Both the position numbers and the translations under genes were made by a program. The notes beneath the pieces were generated by a model, which saw nothing but the letters and a program-made list of their open reading frames with translations, was not told the DNA's origin and searched no databases. DNA of 64,000 bases from JAOPZW01 sp963764585 (GTDB lineage: Bacteria > Actinomycetota > Thermoleophilia > Solirubrobacterales > Solirubrobacteraceae). Location of the stretch: assembly GCA_963764585.1 (NCBI GenBank), contig CAVXTB010000004.1, positions 1 through 64,000 of the forward strand, in the 5' to 3' direction. Below are positions 43,366 through 54,269 of the stretch, in pieces (the stretch's first letter is position 1; each line of letters opens with the position of its first letter).

Positions 43366-43884
43366 TCAGCGGCTGGACGCTCGCCATGCTGGCTGGCCAG
43401 CTGCGCCGACGCGGCGTGCCGGCCGTCCATCCGCTGGCGCTTGCCACAGCGTTCTAGTGGCTCGGCTCACGCCCAGCGCGTAGACGCTGAGCGCCACCAC
43501 GCAGCCCTCGACGAACAGCGACGCGAGGCCAAGCGGCTCGGTCCAGTTGCCGATGTCGTCCTTGGCGTTGGGCAGGCCGATCGTGCGGCTGAGGACGTAG
43601 CCCGCGATCGCACTGGCGGCGAGCGCACCGGCGGCCGACCACGCTTGCCGGCTGTGGTGGGTCAGGACCACGCCGGCCGTCACCACGCTGCCGACCATGA
43701 GCGCGATGTACAGCCAGAAGACGTACCGCGTCTCGTGGTACTTGCCGATCGAGTCGAGCAGATGGATCAGGGCGATGCCGGCGAGCCCGACGGCGCCGGC
43801 CGCCCGCATCGCGAGGTCGCGCGCGAGGTGGCGCAGTGGCTCTTGCACGGCGGCGTTGGCAGGGTTCGTGTCGGTTGAGGTCAT
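43366..43884 (-). CDS. hypothetical multi-pass membrane protein
   Basis: 172 aa, with about four membrane helices (AGAVGLAGIALIHLLDSIG, VFWLYIALMVGSVVTAGVVL, a third starting SAAGALAASAIAGYVLS and LFVEGCVVALSVYALGV). The His and Glu residues near helix ends hint at a redox or metal role, but no family is recognised. It lies between the ApbE operon and the two-component system, same strand. Confidence 0.7.
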   Translation of the reverse strand: MTSTDTNPANAAVQEPLRHLARDLAMRAAGAVGLAGIALIHLLDSIGKYHETRYVFWLYIALMVGSVVTAGVVLTHHSRQAWSAAGALAASAIAGYVLSRTIGLPNAKDDIGNWTEPLGLASLFVEGCVVALSVYALGVSRATRTLWQAPADGRPARRVGAAGQPAWRASSR

Positions 43885-43947
43885 TCCCGCACTCTTCCCG
43901 CCGCGCCTCAGGATTCGGTCAGAGGCAGGCAAAGGTTGGGCAAAGGA

Positions 43948-45177
43948 TCAGCCGGCCGGGAGGGTGATCTCGAAGCGGGCGGGCTGCGGCGTGGCGAGGC
44001 GCAGCGTGCCGCCGTCGGTCTCGACCAGGGCGCGCGCGACGGCGAGCCCCAGCCCGCTGCCACCGCCGAGCGACACGTGGCGTTCGAAGATCTCCTCGCG
44101 CGCATCGACCGGCACGCCGGCTCCCTCGTCGGACACGGCGAGCACGATCGCTCCGTTGCGAGCGATCGCCTCCACGCGCGCCCGGCCGCCGCCGTGCTGG
44201 AGCGCGTTCTCCAGCAGGACGTCCACCGCCTGTCCGATCGCGCCGGCCGTCGCGCGCACCCGCAGGCCCGGCTCCACGCGGCAGGACAGGGCGCCCCCCG
44301 CTCGCGCGAACACCGGCCGCCACACGTGCGCGTGCTCGGTCGCGAGCGCGCCGAGGTCGAGCGGGCCGCTCGCAGCGCGGCGCTCGTCGCGCGCCATCGC
44401 CAGCAGGTCGGCGATCGTCCGCTCGATCCGCTCGGCCTGCGCCTGCGCGGCGGCGACCTCGCTGCGCGCCGCGTCGAGATCGCGCGCGTCCTCGATGGCG
44501 TCGAGGCGCAGCTGCAGCGCGGTCAGCGGCGTCCGCAGCTGGTGCGAGACGTTGGCCGAGAACGCGCGCTCCTGAGCGACGAGCCGTGCGATCCGCGCGG
44601 CCGAGACGTCCTGTGCCTCGGCGACGGCGTCGACCTCGGGTACGCCGAAGCGCCCAGCGCGCGCGGAGAAGTCGCCCGCGCCCAACCGGGCCGCTGTGCT
44701 GGCCAGCCGCCGCAGCGGGCCCATGACGCGCCGGCTCTGCTCGAGGGCGAGCGCGACGGCGACCGCGACGCCGACGATCCCCAGGCCGGCGATGAGCAGC
44801 CACACCTCGCGCTGGCGGCGGTCGACGTCGTCCGCTGCGGCCACCACGGTCACCGACGGACCGGCGGAGGCGCCGGAGCGGACCCGAAGCGACCGCCCGC
44901 GCACCTCGGGCCCGACGCTGAAGCGCGGCCGCCCCGGAACGTCGACGACGATGCGGTCGCCGTGCTTGACGAGCGCGAGCAGGTCGTCGCGATCGAGCGG
45001 GCGGTGCTGCGCGCCCTGGCGCTGGATGTCCGCGGCGACCGCGTCGGCTTCGCGCTCCAGGCGCGAGGTGGCGTCGGTGCGCACGAGCCGAGCGCCCACG
45101 ATGCCCAGCGGGATCCCGAGCACCAGGATCGCGGCCAACGCGATCAGCGTGGTCGACGCGAGGAGCCGGCGACGCAC
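43948..45177 (-). CDS. sensor histidine kinase
   Basis: A 409-aa kinase. Two membrane helices (residues 8-30 and about 126-146) enclose a short outside sensor domain. A HAMP-like region follows. The H-box is SANVSHQLRTPLTAL with H212, N-box DVLLENALQHGGG, and G-boxes SDEGAGV and GGGSGLGLAVAR. It starts three bases after the regulator stop, so the pair is one unit. The signal is unknown. The adjacent electron-transfer genes suggest a redox or oxygen signal. Confidence 0.95.
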   Translation of the reverse strand: MRRRLLASTTLIALAAILVLGIPLGIVGARLVRTDATSRLEREADAVAADIQRQGAQHRPLDRDDLLALVKHGDRIVVDVPGRPRFSVGPEVRGRSLRVRSGASAGPSVTVVAAADDVDRRQREVWLLIAGLGIVGVAVAVALALEQSRRVMGPLRRLASTAARLGAGDFSARAGRFGVPEVDAVAEAQDVSAARIARLVAQERAFSANVSHQLRTPLTALQLRLDAIEDARDLDAARSEVAAAQAQAERIERTIADLLAMARDERRAASGPLDLGALATEHAHVWRPVFARAGGALSCRVEPGLRVRATAGAIGQAVDVLLENALQHGGGRARVEAIARNGAIVLAVSDEGAGVPVDAREEIFERHVSLGGGSGLGLAVARALVETDGGTLRLATPQPARFEITLPAG

Positions 45178-45180
45178 GGG

Positions 45181-45900
45181 CTACTCCCGCTCGAAGCGAA
45201 AGCCGACGCCGCGAACGGTCGCCAGCCGCCGCGGATCGGCCGCGTCGTCGCCCAGCTTGCGACGCAGCCACGAGACGTGCATGTCCAGCGTCTTCGTCGA
45301 GCCGAACCAGTTCTCGTCCCACACCGCGGACATGATCTGCTCGCGGGTCAGCACGCGCCCCGCCTCCGCGCTGAGGAGCGCGAGCAGGTCGAACTCCTTC
45401 GGGCCGAGCTCGAGCTCGCGACCGTCGGCCCACGCCCGCCGCGAGGCGCGGTCCACGCGGACGCCGTTGACCTCGATCACGTCGCCCGCGGGCGGGTCGG
45501 CGGCGCGGCGCAGCAGCGCGCGCACGCGCGCCAGCAGCTCCCCCACCCGCATCGGCTTGGCCACGTAGTCGTCGGCGCCGGCGTCGAGGCCGACGATGGC
45601 GTCGACCTCCTCGGTTCGCGCGGTCAGCATGAGCACGGGCACCCGCGGCCGCGCAGCCCGGATGCGCCGGCAGACCTCGACGCCGTCGAGACCGGGGAGG
45701 CCGAGATCAAGCAGCACGAGATCATGCTCGCCCTCGGCGCCCCGGCGCGCCGCGATGGTCCCGTCGGCGACGGCCTCGACCTCGTAGCCCTCGCGACGCA
45801 GGGCCTCGGCCAGCGGCTCGGCGATGGCGGCGTCGTCCTCGACGAGCAGCAGCGACACCACGTCGCGAAGCGTATCGTCACCGCTCGTCGCGTCAGGCAT
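45181..45900 (-). CDS. OmpR-family response regulator
   Basis: 239 aa. The receiver domain has the phosphorylated D65 in LVLLDLGLPG, the Thr/Ser in MLTARTEE and Lys in YVAKPMRV. The C-terminal winged helix reads LELGPKEFDLLALL and DMHVSWLRRKLG. The start is uncertain: ATG 45900 gives 13 extra residues, while GTG 45861 or 45858 begins at the conserved VSLLLVEDD. It should control the neighbouring redox genes. Confidence 0.95.
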   Translation of the reverse strand: MPDATSGDDTLRDVVSLLLVEDDAAIAEPLAEALRREGYEVEAVADGTIAARRGAEGEHDLVLLDLGLPGLDGVEVCRRIRAARPRVPVLMLTARTEEVDAIVGLDAGADDYVAKPMRVGELLARVRALLRRAADPPAGDVIEVNGVRVDRASRRAWADGRELELGPKEFDLLALLSAEAGRVLTREQIMSAVWDENWFGSTKTLDMHVSWLRRKLGDDAADPRRLATVRGVGFRFERE

Positions 45901-45913
45901 GCCCCGCGGCCGC

Positions 45914-46657
45914 TCAGTCGCCCCCGCCGCGCGACGGGACGAGCGTCTTCAACCAGGCGTCGATGGCCGCGAAGTCCTTGTCGCTGACCACCGACGACGG
46001 GAACAGGCCGTGCCCGTGGACGCTGCGGAACTCTCGGAGGTCGACGCCGCCCGCCAGCCGCGGCCCGCGCAGCCCCTGAGCCCGATCGCCGTGACAGCTC
46101 GCGCATCCCAGCGCGTCCTGCGAGAACGCCTCTCCCCCGGCCGCGGCCGGCTCCGCCCCGCCCTCCAGGGCCAGCTCGAGCCGCGTGGTGCCGGCGGCGG
46201 TCTGCGCGAACTGACCGCCCGCGTCCACGCCGACGCCCTGGTGATAGGTCATGCGGCCTCCGAGATAGCCCTGGGCGAGCACAGCCACCAACGCGACCAC
46301 CCCGCCGACGACGAGCTCGCGCCCGTGGGTGTGGTGGTTGGCGATGACCTTGCGCGTACGCCAGCCCGCGACCGCCAGCACGACCGCGGTCAGGGCGATG
46401 CCCAGCCAGAAGTGGACGGTGCCGACGCGAAAGCTCGTGCCGCGCAGCGTCGTCTGCGCCTGCCCCCACACGAGCAGCCCCGTCACGCCGGCGGCGATGG
46501 TGCCGAGCACCGCGCACCCCACGACCCAGTGCTCGACCTGGGCGAGCGTCGGGCCGCCGAGGTCGGCGCGACGGCACAGCAGCACGACCAGGTAGACGGG
46601 CACCGCGACGACCGCGAGATGCGTCGCCGCGCCGTGCAGCTCGGAGAGGTGCGGCAT
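45914..46657 (-). CDS. membrane-anchored c-type cytochrome (DUF2231-like membrane part)
   Basis: 247 aa. Four membrane helices come first, with His at several helix ends in the style of DUF2231 cytochrome-b-like domains (MPHLSELHGAATH, VEHWVVGCAV, GTVHFWLG). An outside cytochrome c domain follows with haem motif CASCH (C185, C188, H189) and a Met-less segment after it. The fusion would pass electrons from the membrane quinone side to an outside haem. The response regulator gene starts 13 bp downstream of its stop. Confidence 0.88.
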   Translation of the reverse strand: MPHLSELHGAATHLAVVAVPVYLVVLLCRRADLGGPTLAQVEHWVVGCAVLGTIAAGVTGLLVWGQAQTTLRGTSFRVGTVHFWLGIALTAVVLAVAGWRTRKVIANHHTHGRELVVGGVVALVAVLAQGYLGGRMTYHQGVGVDAGGQFAQTAAGTTRLELALEGGAEPAAAGGEAFSQDALGCASCHGDRAQGLRGPRLAGGVDLREFRSVHGHGLFPSSVVSDKDFAAIDAWLKTLVPSRGGGD

Positions 46658-46702
46658 GGTCGGATCGTGCCGCCGCCCAAGTAAAGGAGCGGCAAAGTCC
46701 GC

Positions 46703-48043
46703 TCAGCGCCAGTCGAAGTACTCGCGGTGGATGCGCTTGGCCGGCACGCCGCCCAAGCGCAGCTGCGTCTGGAAGCTGCGCAGCATCTCGCGCGGACCGC
46801 ACATGAAGACCGACAACCGGCTGCGGTCGCCATCGGCAACGGCGAGGACGCGCTCGGCCGTGAGGCGGCCCTGCACGGCCGTGTCGATGAGATGCGCATG
46901 CAGCGACTCGTGGCGGTCGGCGATCGCGCGGATCTCCGCGGCGAAGGGCGCCTCTCCGGCGGCGGAGTAGAAGAAGTCCACCCTGTGCGGCAGCCGGCCG
47001 TCGAGCGCGCGCAGCCAGCTGAGGAACGGCGCGACGCCGACGCCGCCGGCGATCCACACCTGACGGTCGGTTCCCTTCCAATGGTTGAAGCGCCCGTGGG
47101 GGCCGCTGATGACCGCCGGCATGCCTGGCTCGATGAGCTCGCTCAGGCGCGAGGTGTAGTCGCCGAGCGCCTTGACCGTGACGCGGACGACGTCTTCGCG
47201 CGGCGCACTGGAGATCGTGAAGGGATGGCGGTGCCAGCCGTCCTTGGCTTCGAGGTAGACCATCGCGAACTGGCCGGGCACGAAGTCGACTGGCCGGCCG
47301 ATCGGGCGCAACGCGACCTCGAGGAGATCCGTATCGATCTCGCGAACCGCGTCCACCTCGTAGTCGTGCAGCGACAGGAAGAAGCGCGCCAGCAGCTCGC
47401 GGTAGACGTAGAAGCCCACGCCGATGCCGCCGACCGCCACGTAGCTCCAGCGCAGAGCCGGAGCGTCGTGAAAGGGCGTCCCGTCGAGCACGCCGTGGAG
47501 GAAGCCCGCGGCGACGAACAGCCCGGTGGTGCGATGCAGCGCGCGCCAGCGCTCATAGCCGCCGAAGACGCGGCGAACGTCGCGTACGAGCGGCGCATCG
47601 CGCGCAGCGACCACCAGACCCCGCAGCGGCGCCGGCACCACCGACCGCCACCTGGGGAGGATCGCCCAGGCCGCGAGCGCCGCCATGCCGAGAGCCCCGA
47701 TGACACCGAGTGGCCCCCCGAGCGTGGTGCCGTTCGGGTTGGTCGAGAGCAGGACGTGGGGAGCCAGGAGGACCAGTCCGGTGATCGCCACGCGGCGATG
47801 CCAGATCGCTGCCCGGTCGATCCCGTCGAACCACTCCTCCACCCACGGCAGCGTGCTGATGAGCACCAGTCCGATCGACAGCAGCAGGATCGCCTCGGCG
47901 CCGAGCAGCTGGCCGACATAGCTGCCGGTGGGCTGTCCGGCCGGCCGCGCGACGGTCCACAGCACGGCCAGCGCGAGCACGAGAACGACGATCGTCGTCG
48001 GCCCTACCTCTCGAGCGACGAACCTCGCGCGCGGTGCGTGCAC
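46703..48043 (-). CDS. ferric-reductase-like FAD/NAD(P)-dependent oxidoreductase
   Basis: 446 aa. The N-terminal half is a membrane ferric-reductase core with about six helices and paired His (WHRRVAI, HVLL, LHRTTG, FLHGVLDG). The C-terminal half is an FNR-type reductase: FAD site HRHPFTISSAP, pyridine-nucleotide site AGGVGVAPFLSWL, and FMCGPREML near the end. It resembles NOX/FRE proteins that move electrons from cytosolic NAD(P)H across the membrane. GTG start. It is upstream of the cytochrome c gene on the same strand. Confidence 0.92.
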   Translation of the reverse strand: MHAPRARFVAREVGPTTIVVLVLALAVLWTVARPAGQPTGSYVGQLLGAEAILLLSIGLVLISTLPWVEEWFDGIDRAAIWHRRVAITGLVLLAPHVLLSTNPNGTTLGGPLGVIGALGMAALAAWAILPRWRSVVPAPLRGLVVAARDAPLVRDVRRVFGGYERWRALHRTTGLFVAAGFLHGVLDGTPFHDAPALRWSYVAVGGIGVGFYVYRELLARFFLSLHDYEVDAVREIDTDLLEVALRPIGRPVDFVPGQFAMVYLEAKDGWHRHPFTISSAPREDVVRVTVKALGDYTSRLSELIEPGMPAVISGPHGRFNHWKGTDRQVWIAGGVGVAPFLSWLRALDGRLPHRVDFFYSAAGEAPFAAEIRAIADRHESLHAHLIDTAVQGRLTAERVLAVADGDRSRLSVFMCGPREMLRSFQTQLRLGGVPAKRIHREYFDWR

Positions 48044-48072
48044 GACTCAACCGTAACGCGGGTCGATGCCCC

Positions 48073-49032
48073 CTACGCCGCCGCGGCGATCTCCGCGAGA
48101 TCCTCGGAGGTGAGCTCGAGGTTCCCCGCCGAGACGAGCGGGTCGACCTGCTCGGGGCGGCGGAAGCCGACGATGGCGCCGTCGACCGCCGGGTTCTGGA
48201 GCGTCCAGGCGATCGCGACCGCGCCGGGCGTCGTGTCGTGGCGGTCGGCCACGGCCCGCAGGCGCTCGACGGTCGCCAGGTGCTCCGACAGCGCGGGCTC
48301 CTGGAAGCGCGCGTCGCGCTTGCGCCAGTCGTCGTCGGGCAGCCTGGCGATCCGCTCGCGCGTCATCGCTCCGGTCAGCAGGCCGGAGCCCATCGGGGCG
48401 TAGACGATCACGCCGATGCCCTCGGACCGCGCGAAGGGCAGGATCTCCCGCTCCGCGGCCGGCGCGACGAGCGAATAGGGCGGCTGCAGCGTCTCCACCG
48501 CGGCGATGGCCTGCGCGCGGCGCAGCTGGGCGACGTCGAAGTTCGACACCCCGATGTGGCGGACGAGCCCTTCCGCCTTGAGCTCGACGAACGTCGACCA
48601 GCCCTCCTCGAGGTCCTCGTCGGGGCTCGGCCAGTGAACCTGGTAGAGGTCGATCGCGTCCACGCCCAACCGCGTGAGGCTCGCGTCGATCTCCCGGCGG
48701 ATCGAGTCGCGCTTGAGGTTGCTCACGACCTGGCCGTCGCCGCCGTCCACGCGCGATGCCTTGGTGAACACGTACGGTCGCGGCTGCACGCCCTCGAGCG
48801 CGCGGCGGACGACCTCCTCGGCGTGCCCGAAACCGTAGGCCGCGGCGGTGTCGATCCAGTTGACGCCGAGCTCCAGCGCGCGATGGATCGCCGCGATCGA
48901 CTCGTCATCGTCCTGAGCGCCCCAGCCGAACTGCCAGTCGGCGCCCCCGATCGCCCACGACCCGAGCCCGACGCGTGTGATCTCCATGCCGGTGGCGCCG
49001 AGCTGCGTCGTCGTCAGTGCGGTCTCTTCCAT
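48073..49032 (-). CDS. aldo/keto reductase
   Basis: A 319-aa aldo/keto reductase unlike the YghZ-type one at 28.2 kb. Readable motifs: GLGSWAIGG, WIDTAAAYGFGHAEEVV (Asp and Tyr of the tetrad), FTKAS (Lys), YQVHWPSPD (His), IGVSNF and YSLVAPAAEREILP. It belongs to the large group of oxidoreductases acting on aldehydes or sugars with NADPH. It precedes the redox locus on the same strand but is separated from recD by only 15 bp. Confidence 0.92.
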   Translation of the reverse strand: MEETALTTTQLGATGMEITRVGLGSWAIGGADWQFGWGAQDDDESIAAIHRALELGVNWIDTAAAYGFGHAEEVVRRALEGVQPRPYVFTKASRVDGGDGQVVSNLKRDSIRREIDASLTRLGVDAIDLYQVHWPSPDEDLEEGWSTFVELKAEGLVRHIGVSNFDVAQLRRAQAIAAVETLQPPYSLVAPAAEREILPFARSEGIGVIVYAPMGSGLLTGAMTRERIARLPDDDWRKRDARFQEPALSEHLATVERLRAVADRHDTTPGAVAIAWTLQNPAVDGAIVGFRRPEQVDPLVSAGNLELTSEDLAEIAAAA

Positions 49033-49047
49033 GCGTGCGAACCTAGC

Positions 49048-50875
49048 TCACGAGCGGCCCCACAGCCGCCAGCGCAGGCCCGACGCCCGCGCCACCGGGC
49101 GCGCGACCGCCGCGCGGATCGCCTCCTCGGTCGCGGCGAGGATCAGCTGCCGGCGTGCCCGCGTGACCGCCGTGTACAGCAGCTCCCGCGTGAGGATCCG
49201 CGAGGTCGGGTCGGGCATCAGCACCGCCGCGGTGTCGAACTGCGAACCCTGGGCCTTGTGGACGGTCATCGCGTAGACGGTGTCGATCGCCGCAAGCCGG
49301 GAGGGGCTGATCTCGACGATCTCTCCGCGCCGCTCGAAGGCTGCGCCCACGCGGCCCGGCGCGGCCGCGATGACCACGCCGGTGTCGCCGTTGTACAGGC
49401 GCAGGCCGTAGTCGTTCTCGGTGACGAGCAGCGGGCGGCCGACGTACCAGCGGCCCTCCGCGCCGAAGGCCTGTATCTCGGCGGCGAGCCAGCGCTCGAT
49501 GCGGTCGGTCCAGGTCGCCACGCCGTACGGCCCGCGGCGGTGCGCGCACAGCACGCGGAAGCTCCCGAGCGCGGCGAGCGCCTGGCGCGCGTCGCCGTCG
49601 CCCGCGGCCGCGGTCACGGCACGGGCCGCGGCGACGGCGCCGTCGCGGACCGGGCCCAGGGCGGCGCCGGCATCGGCGTCGACGGGCAGCCATGTCACCT
49701 CGCCGGCCGCGTCGGAAAGCGCCTCGATCGTGGCGTCGCCATCACCGCGGCGGATCGCGTCGGCCACAGATCCGATGGCGCCCCCGAAGCGGTGGACGCG
49801 GCGCAGCACGACGATGCCGGCGTCCGCGTCGTCGTCGGCCGGCCCGACGATGTCGCCGAGGACGGCGCCCGCCTCGATCGAGGTCAGCTGCCCGGGGTCG
49901 CCGACGAGGACGAGGCGTGCCTGCGGGCGCACCGCCTCCAGGAGCCTCGCCATCTGCGAGAGCGAGACCATCGACGTCTCGTCGACGATGACGACGTCGT
50001 GGGGCAGCCGGTTGCCGCGGTGGTGGCGGAAGCGGCTGCTGGCTGTCCGGGAAGCGCCAGCCGAGCAGGCGATGCAGGGTCACGGCGCTCGCCGCGAGCA
50101 GCTGGGCGCGGACGGCGTCGCTGACGTCGAGCCCCGCCGCGGCGTCGTGCACGGCCTCCTCCAGGCGCGCGGCGGCGACCGCCGTCGGAGCCGCAAGGGC
50201 CACGAGCGGCTCGGGCGCGCCGGCCGCCGCGGCCTGCTCGGCCAGCAGCGCGACGATGCGGGCGACCGTCGTGGTCTTGCCCGTCCCGGGGCCACCGGCG
50301 ACGACCGCGAAGCGATGGCGCACGGCCGCCGCGGTGGCCATCCGCTGGCGCTCGTCGGCCTCGCCCGGGAAGAGCCGCGCCAGCCCTTCGGCGAGCACGT
50401 CCTCGCGCACGTCATGCGACGGCGCCGATCCTGAGCGCCTGCAGGTCGGCGGCGACCTGGCGCTCCTCGCGCCAGTAGCGATCGAGGTAAAGCGACGTCC
50501 CGATCAGGCGCAGCGGCCGGTCGGCGCCGCCCTGCTCGCCCACGGCGACGAGATCGCTGCGCTCGATCCGCTCGATCCACGCGGCGACGGGCGGCCAGGC
50601 CAGCGCCGAGAGGTCGACCGCCTCCTCGGCGTCGACGGTCGCGGTCTCGCGGATCGTGGCGAGGTCGACGTAGACGTGGCCGAGGCGGGGCCCGCGGACC
50701 GCGAGCGCCGCGGCCAGCGCGACCTGCTCGTCGTCCTCGCCCGCGAGCGCCGCCAGGCGCGTGCGACGTGGACGTCGGCGGCGTCGAGCACGCCGGCGTC
50801 GTTGAACTCGCGCAGCAGACCCGTGGCGTTGGTCGCGCGGCGGACGTCGAAGAGATCGCTTTCCGCGACGCTCAC
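49048..50875 (-). pseudogene. recD: exodeoxyribonuclease V subunit alpha (RecD), frameshifted in this sequence
   Basis: The 5'-3' helicase of RecBCD. Start GTG 50875 (SVAESDLFDVRRATN) overlaps the recB stop. Helicase motifs are all present but in different frames: VAGGPGTGKTTTVARIV, VVIVDETSMVS, VLVGDPGQLTSIEAG, MTVHKAQGSQFD and LYTAVTRARRQL. Frame breaks lie near 50753-50766 (two lost CG pairs), 50411-50420 and 50028-50041. Restoring these dinucleotides gives 1836 nt and a 611-aa protein, the usual RecD size. No in-frame stop or lost motif is seen otherwise. Confidence 0.88.
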
Positions 50876-53800
50876 GGGCCGTCTCCCCGGTCGAGGACGT
50901 CGCTGAGCGCGACGACGAGCGCGCCGGCGGGCGCCAGGCGAAGACGCCGCACGGGGTCCCGTCGATCGCCGGCGTGTCGGCCCCCACCATCCCGCGCAGG
51001 AAGAGGTAGAGGATGCCGGCGAGGTTGCGCTCGGGGTCGTAGCCGGGCAGGCGCCAGCGCAGGTAGCGGTGCAGCGCCACGGTGTAGAGCAGCGCCTGCA
51101 GCGCGTAGTGCGCGTGCTGCATCTCGGTGGCGAGGGCGGCGGGGCGGTGGTGCCACGCGGTCAGCTCCTCGCCCGGGGCGCCGAGCCAGTTCGTCTTGTA
51201 GTCGACGATCGCGAATCGCTCGCCGGCGCGCACGACCAGGTCGATGCTGCCCGTGAGGTAGCCGCGCACGCTCTGGCGCAGGTTCGCGTCGTCGAGGTGC
51301 TCGGCGTAGCCGGCGAGCGGGTCGGTCGCGGGCAGGTGGTCGCGCAGCACGGCGCCGATCGCGGCGAGCGTGAGCCGGCCGGTCGGCGCGTCGCCGCCGA
51401 CGAGCGGCATCTCGAAGATCAGCTCGTCGAGGCGGTCGGGGCGCGCGACGTCGCTCAGCGCGCGGCCGTCGAGCAGCGGCCCGAGCGGGGTCTCGATCGC
51501 GGCGCGCAGCCCGGCCACCACCGCTTCCGGGTCGCCGACGTCGACGCTCCTGCGCGCCCGGGCCGCGGCGACGTGCGCGGCCAGCTCGGCATCGAGGTCG
51601 GGGGCGGCGAAGTCGGTCGCCTCGAGGACGCGGTGCACGAAGGTGCCGACCTGCACGCCGACGGGCATGCCGGCCAGCAGCGAGGGCACGGCGCGCAGGG
51701 CGGCCTCGTCGGCGTCGTCGTCGGCCGGCGGGGCGGGCGGCGGCGCGGCGAGCGGCTCCTCGTCGTCGACGACGCTCTCCTCGGGCTCGCTCGCGACCCG
51801 CGCCTCGTAGGCGCCGGCGGTGATGTCGCTGTAGGAGGTGCGCCGCCAGCGCCAGTCGAGGTTGCGGTCGAAGCGGGCCGCCTCGAGGTCCGCGGGTGCC
51901 GTCGCCTCCCCCGCCCATGTAGCGGCCGATCCGAGCCTCGCCTTCTCGACGCTGATGCACCCCGGCGCCTCGGCGGCGAGCGCCTCGAAGCGGGCCGTGG
52001 CCGCCTCGTCGGTCGGCGTCGAGGTGCCGGCCGGCGGCACGTTGCCCTCGGGGTCGCGCGCGAAGAGCAGGCGGCCGAGGGCCGAGTTGCGGCTGTCCCA
52101 GGAGCCGGCCCACCACACGACGGCCTGGTGCTGGGCGCGGGTCAGCGCGACGTAGGCGAGCCGCAGGTCCTCGCCGCGCTGCTCGGCCTCGTGCTGGCGG
52201 CGGTGGCCCGGGAAGTCGGGGCCGTCCATCCCGACGTCGATGACGCGCTCGTCGCCGGCCTGCGGGTCGTGGAAGAAGACGGGCTGAGGGTCGTTGGGGA
52301 TCCACCCGGGCTCCCACAGGTACGGGTAGTAGACGATCGGGAACTCGACGCCCTTGCTGCGGTGGATGGTGAGGACCTGCACCGCCTCGGCGTCTGACTC
52401 CAGGCGGCGGCTGCGCTCCTCGTCGCTGGTGTCCTCGCCGGCGGCGGCGATCTGCTGGCGCAGCCACGAGGTCAGCGCGGCGGCGCCCATCTGCTCGGTC
52501 GTCGCCGCGGCGTGCAGGAGCTGGCCGACGTGGCGCAGGTCGGTGAGCTGTCGCTCGCCGTCTTGCGTTTTCAGCACGCGCTCGGGCAGGCCCTCGACCA
52601 GCGTGACGGTCTCGGTCAGCGACGCGACGCCCTTGACGCGCAGCACGCGCGCCCACTGGTGCAGGCGCCGGTGAAGCTCCTCGCGGTCCTCGTCGGTGGC
52701 CGACGCGACCCGCTCCGTGCGTCCAGCCCAGGAACGGCGTCAGCGCGGCCGAGGCTGCGCGCGCGGGCGACGACGGCCGTTCGATCGCCTCGAGCAGGCG
52801 CAGCCAGTCGCGGGCCGGCGCGGTGCCGAAGACGCTGCCCGCGCCGTTGATGACCGCGGGGATGTCGACCTCGTCGAGGGCGTCGCGGATCAGCGCGGCG
52901 TTGCGGTGGGTTCTCACGAGCACCGCGACGTGGCCGGGGCGGATGCGCTCGCGGCGTTGCGCCGTGCCGTCCTGCGCGCGGATCTCGATCTGCGCGTCCG
53001 AGGACAGCAGCGTCGCGAGGTCGGCCGCCAGGTCCTTGCGCGACGTACTCGCGCGCGGTGGCGTTGCTCGCGAGGCCGCCGCGCGTGAGCTTGATCGTCG
53101 GCTCGCCGCGGTCGACCACGCGGATGCGCAGCGGCGCGGGAACCGGCGCCTTGCTGAGTCGCGGCGTCCGGTTCGCGTCCGCCGCCCTGACCGTGCGATA
53201 GACGATGCCCTCGTGGCCGAGCTTCGCGCCGCCGAGCAGCGCGTCGTAGGCGTCGATGAGGCCCTGGTCGCTGCGCCAGTTGACCTCGAGCGTCGCGCGC
53301 TTGTCGGCCCGGTTGGCGGCTTCGAGGTAGGCGTAGACGTCGGCGCCGCGGAAGGCGTAGATCGCCTGCTTGGGGTCGCCGATGAGGACGAGCGTCACGC
53401 CGCCGTCGCCGAACGCGCGGCGCATGATGTCCCACTGGACCGGGTCGGTGTCCTGGAACTCGTCGACGAGCACGACGCGGTAGCGCTCGCGCAGGCGCTG
53501 CGGCCGCGGCCTCGCCACCGGGGCCGTTGAGCGTGTCGTCCAGGCGCGTGAGGAGGTCGTCGTAGGTCATCACCGCCATCTGGCGCTTGCGGCGCTCGAG
53601 CTCGTCGCGCGCGGCGAGCGCCAGCCGCCGGCGCATCGCTCCGACCGTTTCCTCCGGAGCGTGCTCGGGCTCCACGCGCACGGCCGGGTTCGCGACCGCG
53701 ACCCGAGCGATCCGCAGCGCCTGCGCGCGATCGAACTGCGGGACGTCGCGGCCGTGCCAGCGCCGCACGTAGAGGTCGTCGACGACGTCCTGCGAGCACG

Positions 53801-54269
53801 TCGCCGACGTCCTCGACGAAGGTGGCGTCGGGATCGACGTCGCCGGCGACGCCGAGGCCGCCGAGCACCTCCTGGCAGAAGCCGTGCGTCGTGGCGATCG
53901 TCGCGGCGTCGAAGTCGGCGAGCGCTCTGGTGAGGTTCTCGCGCCGTTGCGCTGACCTCGTGCGGTCGAGCCCTTCGCGAGCAGCGCGACGACCTCGTCG
54001 GTCGGCGGCGCGCCGGCCAGCGCGCGGTCGAGCCCCTGCTCGGCGCTGACCAGCCGCTCGCGGACGCGCTCGCGCAGCTCGCCGGTCGCCATGCGCGTGA
54101 AGGTCACGAGCAGCAGCTGCTCGAGCGGCGTCCCCTCGGCGACGTAGCGCGCGGCCAGGGCGGCGATCGTGAACGTCTTGCCGGTGCCGGCGCTCGCCTC
54201 GAGGACCGTCACCCCGGTCGGCAGCGGGCCGCAGACGTCGAAGGGCCGGATGTCGGTCAGCGTGCTCAC
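50872..54269 (-). pseudogene. recB: exodeoxyribonuclease V subunit beta (RecB), frameshifted in this sequence
   Basis: The helicase-nuclease subunit of RecBCD. GTG 54269 overlaps the recC stop (GTGA). Walker A is EASAGTGKTFTIAAL, motif II is VLVDEFQDTDPVQWD, motif III is VLIGDPKQAIYAFRG, motif V is LTIHRSKGVEFP and motif VI is AYVALTRAQHQ. The C-terminal nuclease domain keeps the metal-binding FAIVDYKTNWLG. Breaks lie near 53958-53966, 53936-53946, 53786-53796, 53490-53502, 53032-53044, 52705-52716 and 50927-50936. Adding CG at each (CGCG at the last) gives 3414 nt and 1137 aa, a normal length. It loads RecA after end resection at double-strand breaks. Confidence 0.9.
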
